The notes beneath the pieces were generated by a model. The model had not been told where the DNA came from and ran no database searches. It worked only from the letters and a program-made list of their open reading frames with translations. From Oscillospiraceae bacterium (lineage in GTDB: Bacteria > Bacillota > Clostridia > Oscillospirales > Acutalibacteraceae), in the NCBI GenBank assembly GCA_029004655.1, contig JAQVYP010000009.1, positions 1 to 21,627 of the forward strand: a stretch of DNA of 21,627 bases. The letters are read 5' to 3'. How positions within the stretch are numbered: the first letter of the stretch is position 1; every line of letters starts with the position of its first letter. The position numbers were made by a program, and so were the translations under genes. Positions 1 through 8,444 of the stretch are shown here, in pieces.

Positions 1-199
1 CATTGCCCGATCCTGCCAAAAAGAAAGCCATGGTCCGCTGCAAAAATTCATATATATATTTACCCAAAAGCTTTAAGGAAACAAACATAATCAAAAGATT
101 TATCGAAATTGTGATATCCTTGCCTTGAAAGACATTTCCTTTTTTTCGCTGTTCCTCTCGCCGTTTGGGAGTAGCTTTTTCGGTCTTTTCACCCGCCAT
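1..199 (-). CDS. flhB: Flagellar export switch protein FlhB (partial, N-terminus only)
   Basis: FlhB is the membrane protein of the flagellar type III export gate that switches substrate class from rod/hook to filament. Only the first 66 codons are in the window; the rest lies beyond the left edge. The N-terminus reads MAGEKTEKATPKRREEQRKK, the conserved positively charged FlhB start, followed by GNVFQGKDI and the beginning of the first hydrophobic segment (ITISINLLIMFVSLKLLG). The ATG is preceded by AAGGTGA at 6 nt spacing and lies 18 nt after the fliR stop, so it belongs to the same operon. The cytoplasmic autocleavage site (NPTH) is not visible because of the truncation. Identity rests on the conserved N-terminal motif and on its place directly after fliR, where clostridial operons normally have flhB. 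Confidence 0.93.
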   Translation of the reverse strand, partial: MAGEKTEKATPKRREEQRKKGNVFQGKDITISINLLIMFVSLKLLGKYIYEFLQRTMAFFLAGSGN

Positions 200-217
200 G
201 AGTAATTCACCTTTTCT

Positions 218-994
218 TTATGATGTTGTTATACTATTCATCACCCTTGAAATATCAGAAAACATCGTACTGTATAATTCATCACAGAAAGAGCCAAAAA
301 GCGGTGATAACATGACAAGCACAAGAACCCCAACCAAAAGCTTGAGTTGTATGCCAACCGAAAAAACATTAACATGAGGTACCGCTCTGGTTAAAACACC
401 CAACCCCATTTCGGTAATAAACTCTATCGCTATTATTGGCATTGCAAACTTTAATGCAAGCGTGAGCGTTGAGCCCAAAAGTCCTGCAACTGCATATGCA
501 GCATTAGAAAACTGTATGGTAGCCCCGACAGGGATTGCAACGAGGGTATCGGATAAAAGTTTAAATAATGTTATATGTGCATTTGAAGCAAAGAATAATA
601 GAATCAAAAACGAGTTAAAAATCGAACCGGTTACAGCATAAGAAGAATTATTACCGGGATCATATACCTTTGCCATTCCAATTCCAATTTGCATATCTAT
701 CGTATCTGCCGCAATTGTAATTGTCGATAAAGTCATATACATTATCAGTGAAATAGCATATCCTATTGCGAACTGCCACATTGCCTTAAAAACAAAATCA
801 AATATTGATGATATTACAGGGACAGCAGCGGTAGTAGATGCTGTTAGCGCAATTGACAGTATTACTGTCAGCCCTGCTTTAACCAAATTTGGAACGTTCT
901 TTCTTCCAAACAGCGGATTCAGCAATATCGCTCCGCTCACTCTAACTAAAATAAGCAGAAACAAGGCGTATTTATCAAACAACATATTAAACAT
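218..994 (-). CDS. fliR: Flagellar export gate protein FliR
   Basis: FliR is a polytopic membrane component of the export gate and works with FliP and FliQ. The 258-residue product is close to the usual length. It opens with a hydrophobic stretch and the family's conserved segment (RVSGAILLNPLFGRKNVPN, about residues 18-36) and has several further membrane segments. The middle shows the pattern ADTIDMQIGIGMAKVYDP (about residues 96-113), typical of FliR ('G..ID.Q.G...A...DP'). The start is ATG with AGGGG 7 nt upstream. It sits 16 nt after fliQ and just before flhB, the conserved fliP-fliQ-fliR-flhB order. Nothing looks broken. Confidence 0.95.
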   Translation of the reverse strand: MFNMLFDKYALFLLILVRVSGAILLNPLFGRKNVPNLVKAGLTVILSIALTASTTAAVPVISSIFDFVFKAMWQFAIGYAISLIMYMTLSTITIAADTIDMQIGIGMAKVYDPGNNSSYAVTGSIFNSFLILLFFASNAHITLFKLLSDTLVAIPVGATIQFSNAAYAVAGLLGSTLTLALKFAMPIIAIEFITEMGLGVLTRAVPHVNVFSVGIQLKLLVGVLVLVMLSPLFGSFCDELYSTMFSDISRVMNSITTS

Positions 995-1010
995 ATCTTA
1001 GCCCCTGAAA

Positions 1011-1280
1011 TTATTGTAAATATGTAAGCATACTAAACATAGTTCGGTTAAAAAAATCCATCATTGTACTCATCATCCATGGTCCTAATGCTATCAGAAC
1101 AAGCGCAATTGCGATAATTTTAGGGACAAAGGTTAACGTTTGCTCGTTCACCTGTGTGGCTGCCTGAAATATTGAAACAACAAGACCTACCGCAATGCTT
1201 ACGATAAGCAGTGGAGCGGCAACCTTAAGACAAGTGAAAAGTGCATCCCTTAAAAATGTAAGAATCTCTCCCTCTGTCAC
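1011..1280 (-). CDS. fliQ: Flagellar export gate protein FliQ
   Basis: FliQ is a small two-helix membrane protein that packs around FliP and FliR in the export gate. The 89-residue length is standard. The signature SIFQAATQVNEQTLTFVPKI (about residues 36-55) is diagnostic, and two long hydrophobic segments flank it. The start codon is GTG; the best upstream Shine-Dalgarno-like sequence (AAGGG) is about 13 nt away, so initiation may be weak or coupled. It lies 43 nt after fliP, within the conserved fliO-fliP-fliQ-fliR block. Confidence 0.96.
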   Translation of the reverse strand: MTEGEILTFLRDALFTCLKVAAPLLIVSIAVGLVVSIFQAATQVNEQTLTFVPKIIAIALVLIALGPWMMSTMMDFFNRTMFSMLTYLQ

Positions 1281-1323
1281 TATTCAGCCAACCCTTCATA
1301 TTTTTAAGTTTTAATGTTAATCA

Positions 1324-2088
1324 TTATGTTGAAAAACTAGTTACCAATGTTTTAACAACCAAATCCCAACCATCAACTACTACAAACAAAATTAGTTTGA
1401 ATGGTAATGATATCATTGACGGCGGAACCATTATCATACCCATTGACATGAGTGTACTGGCGACTACCATATCTATTATTAAAAATGGAATTAGAATCAT
1501 AAATCCCATGATAAACGCTTTTTTTAGTTCGCTTAGGATAAACGCCGGAATTAATGCTGTGTTCGGTATATCATCGTAGTTTTCAACGGTATCCTTGCCG
1601 GAGAAAGACATAAAAAGCTTCATCTCTTCCTTATTTGTCTGCTTTAACATGAATGTTCTAAGTGGTTTCATTGCTTCGTCAATTGCCTGCTGCTGAGTTA
1701 TAGTCCCAGCAGAATAAGGCTCATAAGCATTAGTATTAATTTGTGAAATAACCGGTGACATGATAAAAAGTGAAAGGAATAACGCTAAGCCTATCAGCAC
1801 CTGATTTGGTGGTGTCTGCTGAGTCCCAAGTCCGCTTCGCACAAATGAAAAAACGATAGATATTCTAGTGAATGAGGTCATCATTAAAATTATTGATGGT
1901 GCAAGACTTAATATAGTGAGTAAAAACAAGATTTGTAAGCTTTGTGCCGACCCGTTTGTGCCATCTGTTCCGTTTATAGTAACAGATATCCCTGAATCAT
2001 CTTCTGCATGAGCACAAAGGGTAGACAGCGCAATAAAACAAATCATAGGAAGAGTAATAGAAACAAACTTCAATACACGGCGCTTCAT
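1324..2088 (-). CDS. fliP: Flagellar export gate protein FliP
   Basis: FliP forms the core of the export gate with FliQ and FliR. The reading frame is open from an ATG at 2160 that overlaps the fliO TGA (TGATG). I chose the ATG at 2088 because it has AGGTAGG at 6 nt and begins a clear signal peptide (MKRRVLKFVSITLPMICFIA, cleavage likely after AHA), which FliP proteins characteristically carry. This gives 254 residues, near the usual 245. Conserved features include MTSFTRISIVFSFVRSGLGT with QQTPPNQVLIGLALFL (first third) and the C-terminal MVPPSMISLPFKLILFVVVD. The earlier start would add 24 residues without family support, but it cannot be excluded because of the coupling overlap. Confidence 0.95.
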   Translation of the reverse strand: MKRRVLKFVSITLPMICFIALSTLCAHAEDDSGISVTINGTDGTNGSAQSLQILFLLTILSLAPSIILMMTSFTRISIVFSFVRSGLGTQQTPPNQVLIGLALFLSLFIMSPVISQINTNAYEPYSAGTITQQQAIDEAMKPLRTFMLKQTNKEEMKLFMSFSGKDTVENYDDIPNTALIPAFILSELKKAFIMGFMILIPFLIIDMVVASTLMSMGMIMVPPSMISLPFKLILFVVVDGWDLVVKTLVTSFST

Positions 2089-2159
2089 CTTTAACCTACC
2101 TTTAGTGTTTATTCGATACAAAAAACCTGCAGGGCTTGAAATTCCACCCGCCGATTGCA

Positions 2160-2558
2160 TCAGTGGTTATTACTATCGGTATAGACATTATTATCTGACC
2201 GGGGACCCTTGCCTTTAAACTTATCAGTAACCAGACTCATTTGCTTTTTTAGAATATCACTAAAAACTGTGACAATATCATCCTGTGAGTTTTTTTCCTC
2301 TATCGCAATTTCTATTTCACCAAGATCTTTTAGGAGGGTTATCTGTTGCCCGCTAACGCCAATAATATATTTATTGTCGCATATGTCTGCCAAAATAATA
2401 GATTTATCCTGACCTAACATGGTACGGTCAATAATTTTAATATGCTTGCTGCTTGATGATGCTGTGGAATATCGTTTTGTAACCCACTTGCTTCCCCAAA
2501 TCAGGAGAACCAAAATCAGGACAATTCCTACCATCGAGCAAAGTATTTGCCAATCCAA
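2160..2558 (-). CDS. fliO: Flagellar biosynthesis protein FliO (FliZ-like)
   Basis: FliO is a bitopic membrane protein that helps assemble the FliP ring. The 132-residue product has one N-terminal membrane segment (about residues 5-23, ILCSMVGIVLILVLLIWG), then a basic stretch and a small domain with the family's pattern 'I.IIDR..LG.DKSI.L..I....Y..G.....I.LL..' (about residues 40-80), and a polar tail. The start is TTG with a strong AGGAGG 8 nt upstream. It lies between cheY and fliP, the usual clostridial position. FliO sequences vary widely, so the call rests on architecture plus position. Confidence 0.85.
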   Translation of the reverse strand: MDWQILCSMVGIVLILVLLIWGSKWVTKRYSTASSSSKHIKIIDRTMLGQDKSIILADICDNKYIIGVSGQQITLLKDLGEIEIAIEEKNSQDDIVTVFSDILKKQMSLVTDKFKGKGPRSDNNVYTDSNNH

Positions 2559-2584
2559 TAAATTGACCTCCTTTAAGCCGATAT

Positions 2585-2947
2585 TCAGCCTACTACTCTT
2601 TGTATCGCCTTTATAATTCTATCTGCCTGAAATGGCTTAACAATAAAATCAGCTGCACCGGATTTAATAGCATCAATAACCATAGACTCTTGCCCCATTG
2701 CAGAGCACATAATAACCTTTGCATTTGGATCCACTTTTCTTAATTCAATAAGAGCTTGTAATCCGTCCATATTTGGCATAGTAATATCCAAAATTACAAT
2801 ATCCGGTTTTGTCTCTTTATACTTTTCAATTGCAGCAAGCCCGTCAGCTGCTTCTCCGGCGATTTCAAAAGAGTTCTTTTCCAAAATATCTTTAATCATC
2901 ATTCGCATAAAACTAGCGTCATCTACAACAAGAATTTTTTTACTCAT
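2585..2947 (-). CDS. cheY: Chemotaxis response regulator CheY
   Basis: This is a single-domain receiver protein that, when phosphorylated by CheA, binds the FliM/FliY switch to change motor behaviour. It is 120 residues long with the acidic pair D9/D10, the phosphoacceptor D54 (ILDITMPNMDG), S82 and K104 (VKPF). The stop of fliY overlaps or abuts its start, so the two genes are translationally close. The immediately upstream gene encodes FliY, whose two phosphatase motifs are intact, so writer-independent removal of CheY-P is encoded next to CheY. No output domain is present. No cheA or cheW is in the window. Confidence 0.95.
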   Translation of the reverse strand: MSKKILVVDDASFMRMMIKDILEKNSFEIAGEAADGLAAIEKYKETKPDIVILDITMPNMDGLQALIELRKVDPNAKVIMCSAMGQESMVIDAIKSGAADFIVKPFQADRIIKAIQRVVG

Positions 2948-4039
2948 TTAAACAACCCCATTTACTATTTCTGTTATTCTTACGCCAAAATTATCATCGA
3001 TTACAACGACATCGCCCCTTGCGATAAGTTCCCCATTTACCAAAATATCAACCGGATCACCGGCTTGCTTTTCCAACTCGATTATTGAACCTTGTGTAAA
3101 CTCAATAATTTCCTTGACCTGTTTGCTCGCTTTTCCGATTTGGACAGCAACTTCTAATGGCACATCCATAATGACGTTAAGGTTTGATAGTGTCGCACTG
3201 TTTTCATTGTTTGCATTTAAGTTTGCAAATTTAACTGTCGAAATGTTTGGTTCTTGCTGTCCCGTCTTTATTACCCCCTGATTGCTAATATTCGTTTGCG
3301 AACTTGCCTTCACGTCAGGTTGATTTGTAACAGTCTTCAAGTTTTCATGGTCTGTTCCAACCACATTTTTTGTTTGCATTGGCAGCTGTACGTTAATTAA
3401 ATTTTCGGCTATTTCCTTGGCAAATTCAATTGGCATAATGTTTACAAGTTCGCTGTCTATCATATCTCCTATAGTCAGCTTTAATTTGATTACAACTATT
3501 TCCCCAGACAAGGACAATGTGCTTTTGGCGTTGATATTTTGATCTATTAAAACACATTCAGGAGTGGAAATATTAATTTTTCTATTAAAGAAAGCAGCAA
3601 GAGCTGTCGACGATGATCCCATCATTTGGTTCATTATCTCTGCAATAGCACTCGTATGTATTTCAGTAAACGGATCATCATTATCTGCGCTTGTATTACC
3701 CGTCATTATATTGACTATTTTCTTGACATCGTCTTGCTTAATAACAAAAAAGTTGAATCCTGATAAGCCCTCTATATATTTTATTTGAACACCAACAGCA
3801 GGAAACAAGCTTATGTATTCGAATTTTTCGCTGCTTATAACTGTAACCTTTGGGGTGGTAATATACACCTTTACATTTAGTAAAGTTGATAAAGTCTTTG
3901 CAGCAGCTCCCATACTAATATTTACTGATTCCCCCAATGAATCAATTTCCATCGCATTGAGTTCAATATGGTTTTCCTGTGATGTATCGGTTTTTTTGTT
4001 TATTAAATTATCTGTCATATCTTGTGATAAATGATCCAT
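2948..4039 (-). CDS. fliY: Flagellar switch protein FliY (CheC-type phosphatase + FliN domain)
   Basis: FliY is a C-ring protein that also dephosphorylates CheY-P. The 363-residue product has three parts. Its CheC-like region carries two copies of the motif [D/S]-x3-E-x2-N-x22-P: first DSLGESVN with the Pro in ITTP, then SAIAEIMN with the Pro in ISTP. In both I count 22 residues between Asn and Pro. A low-complexity linker rich in N, Q, T and S follows (about residues 215-285). The FliN/SpoA domain is at the C-terminus (VPLEVAVQIGKASKQVKEII through ITEIVNGVV). The start is ATG with AGGAG close upstream, overlapping the fliM stop. Both predicted active sites look intact. Confidence 0.95.
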   Translation of the reverse strand: MDHLSQDMTDNLINKKTDTSQENHIELNAMEIDSLGESVNISMGAAAKTLSTLLNVKVYITTPKVTVISSEKFEYISLFPAVGVQIKYIEGLSGFNFFVIKQDDVKKIVNIMTGNTSADNDDPFTEIHTSAIAEIMNQMMGSSSTALAAFFNRKINISTPECVLIDQNINAKSTLSLSGEIVVIKLKLTIGDMIDSELVNIMPIEFAKEIAENLINVQLPMQTKNVVGTDHENLKTVTNQPDVKASSQTNISNQGVIKTGQQEPNISTVKFANLNANNENSATLSNLNVIMDVPLEVAVQIGKASKQVKEIIEFTQGSIIELEKQAGDPVDILVNGELIARGDVVVIDDNFGVRITEIVNGVV

Positions 4040-4047
4040 AATATCTC

Positions 4048-5025
4048 CTATTCAACAGGTCTTACGATTTCTACTGCTTTTTTATTATTTAAAATTCCAA
4101 GCTGAGCATAAAACCACGTTTTGTTATTTATATTTATCTTTACATTATCATTTGGTTTCTGGTTGAGTTTAATTACATCACCAACCTCCATGCTAAGCAC
4201 ATCTTTCATCTTAATAACTGAATTCCCAAGAACAGCCGTAACATCAATATCTGTTTTGCATATTTGAGATAATATACTCTGCCTTGTAGTGTCATATCCT
4301 AGATCACTTCTGGTTCGTTTGGTCATCCTATACTTTGTATAAAGCTTATCGCTTATTGGCTCTAACCATAAATAAGGAATACACACAGTCATGTTTCCCG
4401 TAATTCCCTTTATGTTTACACTTAAAACAATTATTACTATAACTTCATCAAGGTTCATTATGTGGCTTGATCTGTTACCTGTTTCAAGCTTGATAAATAC
4501 CGGATCAATATCCGCTATACTTGCCCATGCGTCTTTAAAATAAGTGGTTGTATTTCTGTAAATCTTCTCCATCAGAACCATTTCAATGTCTGTATAATCC
4601 CTGTTCATAACTCCGCTGTTTCCTGAACCGCCCAGAAGCTTGTCTATTATTGTGAAAATCAACTCTTTAGAAAGTTCCATTAAAACGTTACCTTCAAAAG
4701 GATTTAATTCCATTATCCCCAATAGTGAAGAATCCTGCATTGCATTAGAATATTCATAATATTTTGTTTCTTCAATAGTGACAACTTCTACTTGGCAATA
4801 AGTTCTGAGTATTCCGGTAAGATAAGATGATAGATGTTTGGCATATAACTCATATACTCCGACAATTGTACGAAGTTGTTCTTTGGCAAGTTTCCTAGGA
4901 ATCTTAAAATTATATTCCTTGACCTTCTTAGCCTTTTTTATCTTCTCATTATCTATCTCTACTTTCCCACCAATAATATCATTTAAGAGCTCATCAATCT
5001 GACTTTGAGCTAGTACATCTTTCAT
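4048..5025 (-). CDS. fliM: Flagellar motor switch protein FliM
   Basis: FliM forms the middle of the C-ring; it binds CheY-P through its N-terminus and FliG through its middle domain. The 325-residue length is normal. The N-terminal CheY-binding peptide reads LAQSQIDELLNDI, close to the family's LSQSEIDALL. The middle domain has the GGxG motif (KLLGGSGNSGV, about residues 129-139), known to contact FliG. A C-terminal SpoA/FliN-like domain follows. The ATG is preceded by AAGGAGAG at about 6 nt. It lies directly after motB; the fliL gene often found between motB and fliM is not here. Confidence 0.96.
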   Translation of the reverse strand: MKDVLAQSQIDELLNDIIGGKVEIDNEKIKKAKKVKEYNFKIPRKLAKEQLRTIVGVYELYAKHLSSYLTGILRTYCQVEVVTIEETKYYEYSNAMQDSSLLGIMELNPFEGNVLMELSKELIFTIIDKLLGGSGNSGVMNRDYTDIEMVLMEKIYRNTTTYFKDAWASIADIDPVFIKLETGNRSSHIMNLDEVIVIIVLSVNIKGITGNMTVCIPYLWLEPISDKLYTKYRMTKRTRSDLGYDTTRQSILSQICKTDIDVTAVLGNSVIKMKDVLSMEVGDVIKLNQKPNDNVKININNKTWFYAQLGILNNKKAVEIVRPVE

Positions 5026-5063
5026 GATTTTCTCTCCTTTATGCCTCGATGACTGAATATGCT

Positions 5064-5834
5064 CTAAGGATCCGTTGATTCTGTAGCAGTATCCTCCGCA
5101 CTGATAGAAGTTGGATTCGATGCAGCCATTGCAGCTTCACAGCTCGTTATAACAAATTCTACCCTTCGGTTAGATGCTCTGCCTTCTTCTGTTTCATTAT
5201 TACCTATAGGATGATACTGTCCGTACCCTACTGCACACAGTTTTATCGGATCAATATTTCCTATACTTTTTGCATACTCTAAAACGTTGACTGCCCTTCG
5301 TGCTGAAAATTCAAATGTATCAATAAATTGAGGTTGCCCCTGCCTGTTGGCTGCCGTATGTCCCTCAATTTCAATCATATCAATTAAGTCGATTGAGTTA
5401 TTTAAAAGTCCGCAAATATTATTAAGAATTTCTTTTCCGTCCGCTCGAAGTACTGCGATATCCGGATCAAAAAGTATTGTATCCTTAAATCTAAGCGTAA
5501 TTGTCGAGTCCCCTGACAAAAGCTCAACCTTTGATGAAAGATTGTGGTTTTCAATATAATCATCAATCGTATTGTACAATTCATCCTTTGGACTAATTCG
5601 CGAAACACTTAAATCTGAAACATCAGTAAATGAAGTTGATTCCGTTATGGAAGCTGAAGATGGCTTAAACTCGTCTAAATTAAAAGATTCAACGATCTCT
5701 TTCCATTTGTTTTCATTAACTGTTGAAAAGGAAAACAGCAATACAAAAAAGCATAGTACCAGGGTAATAGTATCACTATATGTATTCATCCACTCGCTAG
5801 TATTTACATCTTTTTTTGGACGCTTGGCTCGCAT
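5064..5834 (-). CDS. motB: Flagellar stator protein MotB
   Basis: MotB anchors the stator to peptidoglycan and supplies the ion-channel aspartate. The frame is open upstream to 5867, but I chose the ATG at 5834 because GGAGG lies 7 nt before it and the protein then starts with the usual basic MRAKRPKK. It has 256 residues. D21 in TYSDTITLVLCFFVLLFSFS is the conserved channel Asp in the single membrane helix. The C-terminal OmpA-like domain (about residues 125-235) contains EIEGHTA and GRASNRRVEFVI, both typical peptidoglycan-binding signatures. A Ser/Thr-rich tail follows. It is paired with motA 63 nt upstream. The coupling ion cannot be decided from this sequence alone. Confidence 0.95.
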   Translation of the reverse strand: MRAKRPKKDVNTSEWMNTYSDTITLVLCFFVLLFSFSTVNENKWKEIVESFNLDEFKPSSASITESTSFTDVSDLSVSRISPKDELYNTIDDYIENHNLSSKVELLSGDSTITLRFKDTILFDPDIAVLRADGKEILNNICGLLNNSIDLIDMIEIEGHTAANRQGQPQFIDTFEFSARRAVNVLEYAKSIGNIDPIKLCAVGYGQYHPIGNNETEEGRASNRRVEFVITSCEAAMAASNPTSISAEDTATESTDP

Positions 5835-5897
5835 TAATCCACCTCCCGTAAAATAAAACCGTAACAACTCTTTATTCTATGAACCATACTAAATGAT

Positions 5898-6689
5898 TTA
5901 TTTGTTTGTAACTTTTGGTGGTCCGACTTTTAAATCATTACTTTTTATTTTAGAAGGTAGATAACCTAACAGTTTCTCCTTAATAAGTCTAGGATTTTCA
6001 CCAACCTGGATAGCTAAAATTCCCTCTATTACTATCTGTTTGCAAAGCAGCTCACTCTCATCAAGTGTTTTCAGCTTACCTGCAAGAGGAAGGAAAATTA
6101 CGTTTGCCAATACTGAGCCATAAAAGGTGGTTACCAAAGCGATTGACATACTTGGTCCTAAAGAGTCAGGATCATCAAGATGCTTTAACATATTTATAAG
6201 TCCAACCAGAGTTCCTATCATACCGAAAGCTGGTGCATATGCTGCACCTTTTTCAAGTATTGTCTGGGTTGCAATATGTCGATCTTCAATGCAAGAAACC
6301 TCATTTTCAAGGACTGAGCGTACAGTTTCTTGATCGTGCGAGTCAATCATTGTCATAACACCGCGTATCAAAAATGGATCATCGTATTCTTTAACCGCTT
6401 TCTCAAGTGATAACAGTCCGCCCTTCCTCGCCTGCTCTGCCAGTTCAACAATATTATCTATTATTTTCACAGGACTTACTGATTTTGAAAAGAAAGCCTT
6501 ACGGCACGCCGGAATAATAGTTTTTAGGCTTTTAATAGGAAAGTTCATTAACATTGCAGCAGCTGTTCCGCCTAATGTGATATAAATGGAACCCACATCA
6601 AAAAAGGAAATGAGTGATCCATTAGTCATTATTCCGTAAATAAGTACTGCTATGCCTGCTACAAAACCTATAATTGTTGATATATCCAT
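5898..6689 (-). CDS. motA: Flagellar stator protein MotA
   Basis: MotA is the four-helix stator subunit that pushes on FliG. The 263-residue protein has the normal length and four hydrophobic segments. The cytoplasmic loop contains the charged stretch ARKGGLLSLEKAVKE, with the Arg and Glu that the family uses to contact FliG. The conserved prolines in PAFGMIGTLVGLI and in NVIFLPLAGKL, which flank the channel, are present. The ATG is preceded only by a weak Shine-Dalgarno-like GATGG, and the gene lies 21 nt after flbD. Order flbD-motA-motB is common in clostridial and spirochete flagellar operons. Confidence 0.95.
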   Translation of the reverse strand: MDISTIIGFVAGIAVLIYGIMTNGSLISFFDVGSIYITLGGTAAAMLMNFPIKSLKTIIPACRKAFFSKSVSPVKIIDNIVELAEQARKGGLLSLEKAVKEYDDPFLIRGVMTMIDSHDQETVRSVLENEVSCIEDRHIATQTILEKGAAYAPAFGMIGTLVGLINMLKHLDDPDSLGPSMSIALVTTFYGSVLANVIFLPLAGKLKTLDESELLCKQIVIEGILAIQVGENPRLIKEKLLGYLPSKIKSNDLKVGPPKVTNK

Positions 6690-6710
6690 TTCACACCATC
6701 TACATTATAA

Positions 6711-6923
6711 TTATTTTCTATCCCCGGAGTAATTTAAAGGGAACATTTGGCATTTATTATAAAACGCAACAACTTCATCAATGATTTGCTCGACAGAATC
6801 ACTTACCACCACTGTTTTTCCATTTGTAAGTACTATAACAGTATCAGGTGTTTGCTCAATACTCTCAATAATCATAGGATTAAGATAAAGTGGTTCTTGA
6901 TTCAACTTTGTTAATTTAATCGT
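6711..6923 (-). CDS. flbD: Flagellar FlbD family protein, non-canonical start
   Basis: This is a small FlbD-family protein, nearly always found between flgE and motA; the molecular role is poorly known. The recognisable core is IKLTKLNQEPLYLNPMIIES, then IEQTPDTVIVLTNGKTVVV, matching the family's 'MIKLTRLNG..FYLNPD.IE.IE.TPDT.I.L.NGK'. The codon at the family's Met position (6921-6923) reads ACG, not ATG. A strong GGGAGG lies 8 nt before that ACG and 11 nt before the following ATT. The first ordinary start codon in frame is a TTG at 6905, about 26 nt from the Shine-Dalgarno and already inside the conserved region. An in-frame TAA at 6939-6941 bars an earlier start. Either initiation uses ACG, ATT or ATA, or the start codon is mutated or misread. 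Confidence 0.8.
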   Translation of the reverse strand, partial: TIKLTKLNQEPLYLNPMIIESIEQTPDTVIVLTNGKTVVVSDSVEQIIDEVVAFYNKCQMFPLNYSGDRK

Positions 6924-6955
6924 TATAAAAACCTCCCTTTAAATTCTTAAATCAT

Positions 6956-8422
6956 CTATCTTTTAAGGTTAACTAACTCCTCAAGCATTTCATCAGACAC
7001 AGTTATTACTCTGGAATTTGCTTGGAATCCTCTTTGTGTTGTTATCATATCAGTAAATTCTTTTGACAAATCAACATTTGACATTTCGAGTGCACCCGAC
7101 ACAATGGTTCCTGTTGCATTCTCACCCGGGATGGTAACCAATGGAATGCCGGAATTCTTTGTTTCTTTAAAATAGATTCCATCCTCTTGGGACAAACCCG
7201 CTTCATTTGAAAATTTAGCAACTGAAATCTGGCCTAAAACCTCGATTTCGTCGGTAATATGCTCAGGATTTTGGGCTGAAATATATCTTCCCGATACAGT
7301 TCCGTCTTCTGCCAATGTTATGTCTGTATAAAGAGCTGGATTCGTAAGCATGCTATCAAGATTTAAGCCAGTAATTGTCTCTCCTGTTGCACCTGAAGCA
7401 ACATTATCACCGGTAAATACACCGCCAGCACCTAACTTTACATTGTTATAAATAATGGAATTTACTCCTGTGGTAGTATCAGTTCCTGTAATTGACCCAT
7501 TTGCATAAACTACATTAGTATATCCCGCAATATTTAGCGACGGACCATTTATAGAACCAAATGCTTCTACTTTATCTGTGAAATGTCCCCTATATAATCC
7601 TGATACTGTTCCATTTGTTGAAATGATCCATTCAGAATAATCAGCCGGTTCTGCTGTGAAATCTGTTAGATTACCTATAACTTCAACTGATAAACTAGTC
7701 ATATTATTTCCTGTTATAGTACCATCAGCATTAATTGTAATATTGTTAAATTGAACGCCTGTTGCAGCTGTTGCTTTGCTGTCGCCTGTTAATACTCCAT
7801 TTGCATAACTAATATTTTCATATGCTGTAGTCTCCGCACCATTTAAAGATCCGACGCTTTCATATGCGTTTGGAGTATGTTGAGAGGCAACGCCTGCATA
7901 TACACCTGTAATTTTTCCGTCTGAACCAATTGCAATATCGGTATAATCATTGATATTATCAATGGTTATCGGAGAAGCAGCAGCACCGTCGCCTGCATTT
8001 ACAGGTTGCCAACCGGCAACATAATTTCCTTTTGAATCCACAAGTCCGCCCTTAGTATCAAAAATGAAGTTTCCGGCTCTGGTGTAACTTTTATTTCCCG
8101 CCATATCCTGAACAGTAAAATATCCATCGCCTGCAAGATAAAGGTCGAGAGTCCTATCCGTTGAAGAATAGCCGCCCCTTGTGTTTATTACATCGATTGT
8201 AGATACTGTTGAACCATATCCCACCTGTTTAGCGTTAGTACCACCCTGATTTTCGGTACTTGCAGTTGCATTAGAAAGTGTCTGATAATAAACATCCTTA
8301 AAGGTCACCCTGCTGGACTTAAACGCTGTTGTATTTACATTTGCAATATTATTTCCTATTACATCCATTTGCGTTTGATGTGCCTTAAGCCCTGAAACCC
8401 CTGAAGTCAATGATCTTAACAT
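6956..8422 (-). CDS. flgE: Flagellar hook protein FlgE with internal repeats
   Basis: FlgE polymerises into the hook. The N-terminus (MLRSLTSGVSGLKAHQTQMD, then VIGNNIANVNTTAFKSSRV) and C-terminus (GALEMSNVDLSKEFTDMI, TTQRGFQANSRVITVSDEML) are the classic rod/hook coiled-coil ends. At 488 residues it is longer than the roughly 400 of many hook proteins. The extra length lies in residues 160-401, where a unit of about 102 residues is repeated: each begins Y-[ST]-[DE]-x-x-[IL]-x-x-[DN]-G-x-[IV]-[ST]-G-x-Y (at residues 160, 262 and 365). The last copy continues into the normal family segment EVLGQISVAKFSNEAGL. The ATG has AGGAGG at 8 nt. It follows flgD by 22 nt. Confidence 0.94.
   Translation of the reverse strand: MLRSLTSGVSGLKAHQTQMDVIGNNIANVNTTAFKSSRVTFKDVYYQTLSNATASTENQGGTNAKQVGYGSTVSTIDVINTRGGYSSTDRTLDLYLAGDGYFTVQDMAGNKSYTRAGNFIFDTKGGLVDSKGNYVAGWQPVNAGDGAAASPITIDNINDYTDIAIGSDGKITGVYAGVASQHTPNAYESVGSLNGAETTAYENISYANGVLTGDSKATAATGVQFNNITINADGTITGNNMTSLSVEVIGNLTDFTAEPADYSEWIISTNGTVSGLYRGHFTDKVEAFGSINGPSLNIAGYTNVVYANGSITGTDTTTGVNSIIYNNVKLGAGGVFTGDNVASGATGETITGLNLDSMLTNPALYTDITLAEDGTVSGRYISAQNPEHITDEIEVLGQISVAKFSNEAGLSQEDGIYFKETKNSGIPLVTIPGENATGTIVSGALEMSNVDLSKEFTDMITTQRGFQANSRVITVSDEMLEELVNLKR
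7220..7945 (-). repeat. Internal ~102-residue repeat within flgE
   Basis: Two full copies and one partial copy of a repeat are encoded inside flgE, starting at residues 160, 262 and 365 (nucleotides 7945, 7639 and 7330 reading leftwards). Shared landmarks are Y-x-[DE]-x-x-[IL]-x-x-[DN]-G with G-x-Y six residues later, then E-x-x-G-[SQ]-[IL], then in the two full copies YANG-x-[LI]-TG and NN-[IV]-x-[IL]-x-x-x-G-x-[IF]-TG. Spacing of the first Tyr is 102 and 103 residues. The protein copies have diverged clearly, so this is not a fresh duplication. It should form extra surface domain mass on the hook. Confidence 0.75.
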
Positions 8423-8444
8423 TTTATTTTCCTCCTAAAATTCA

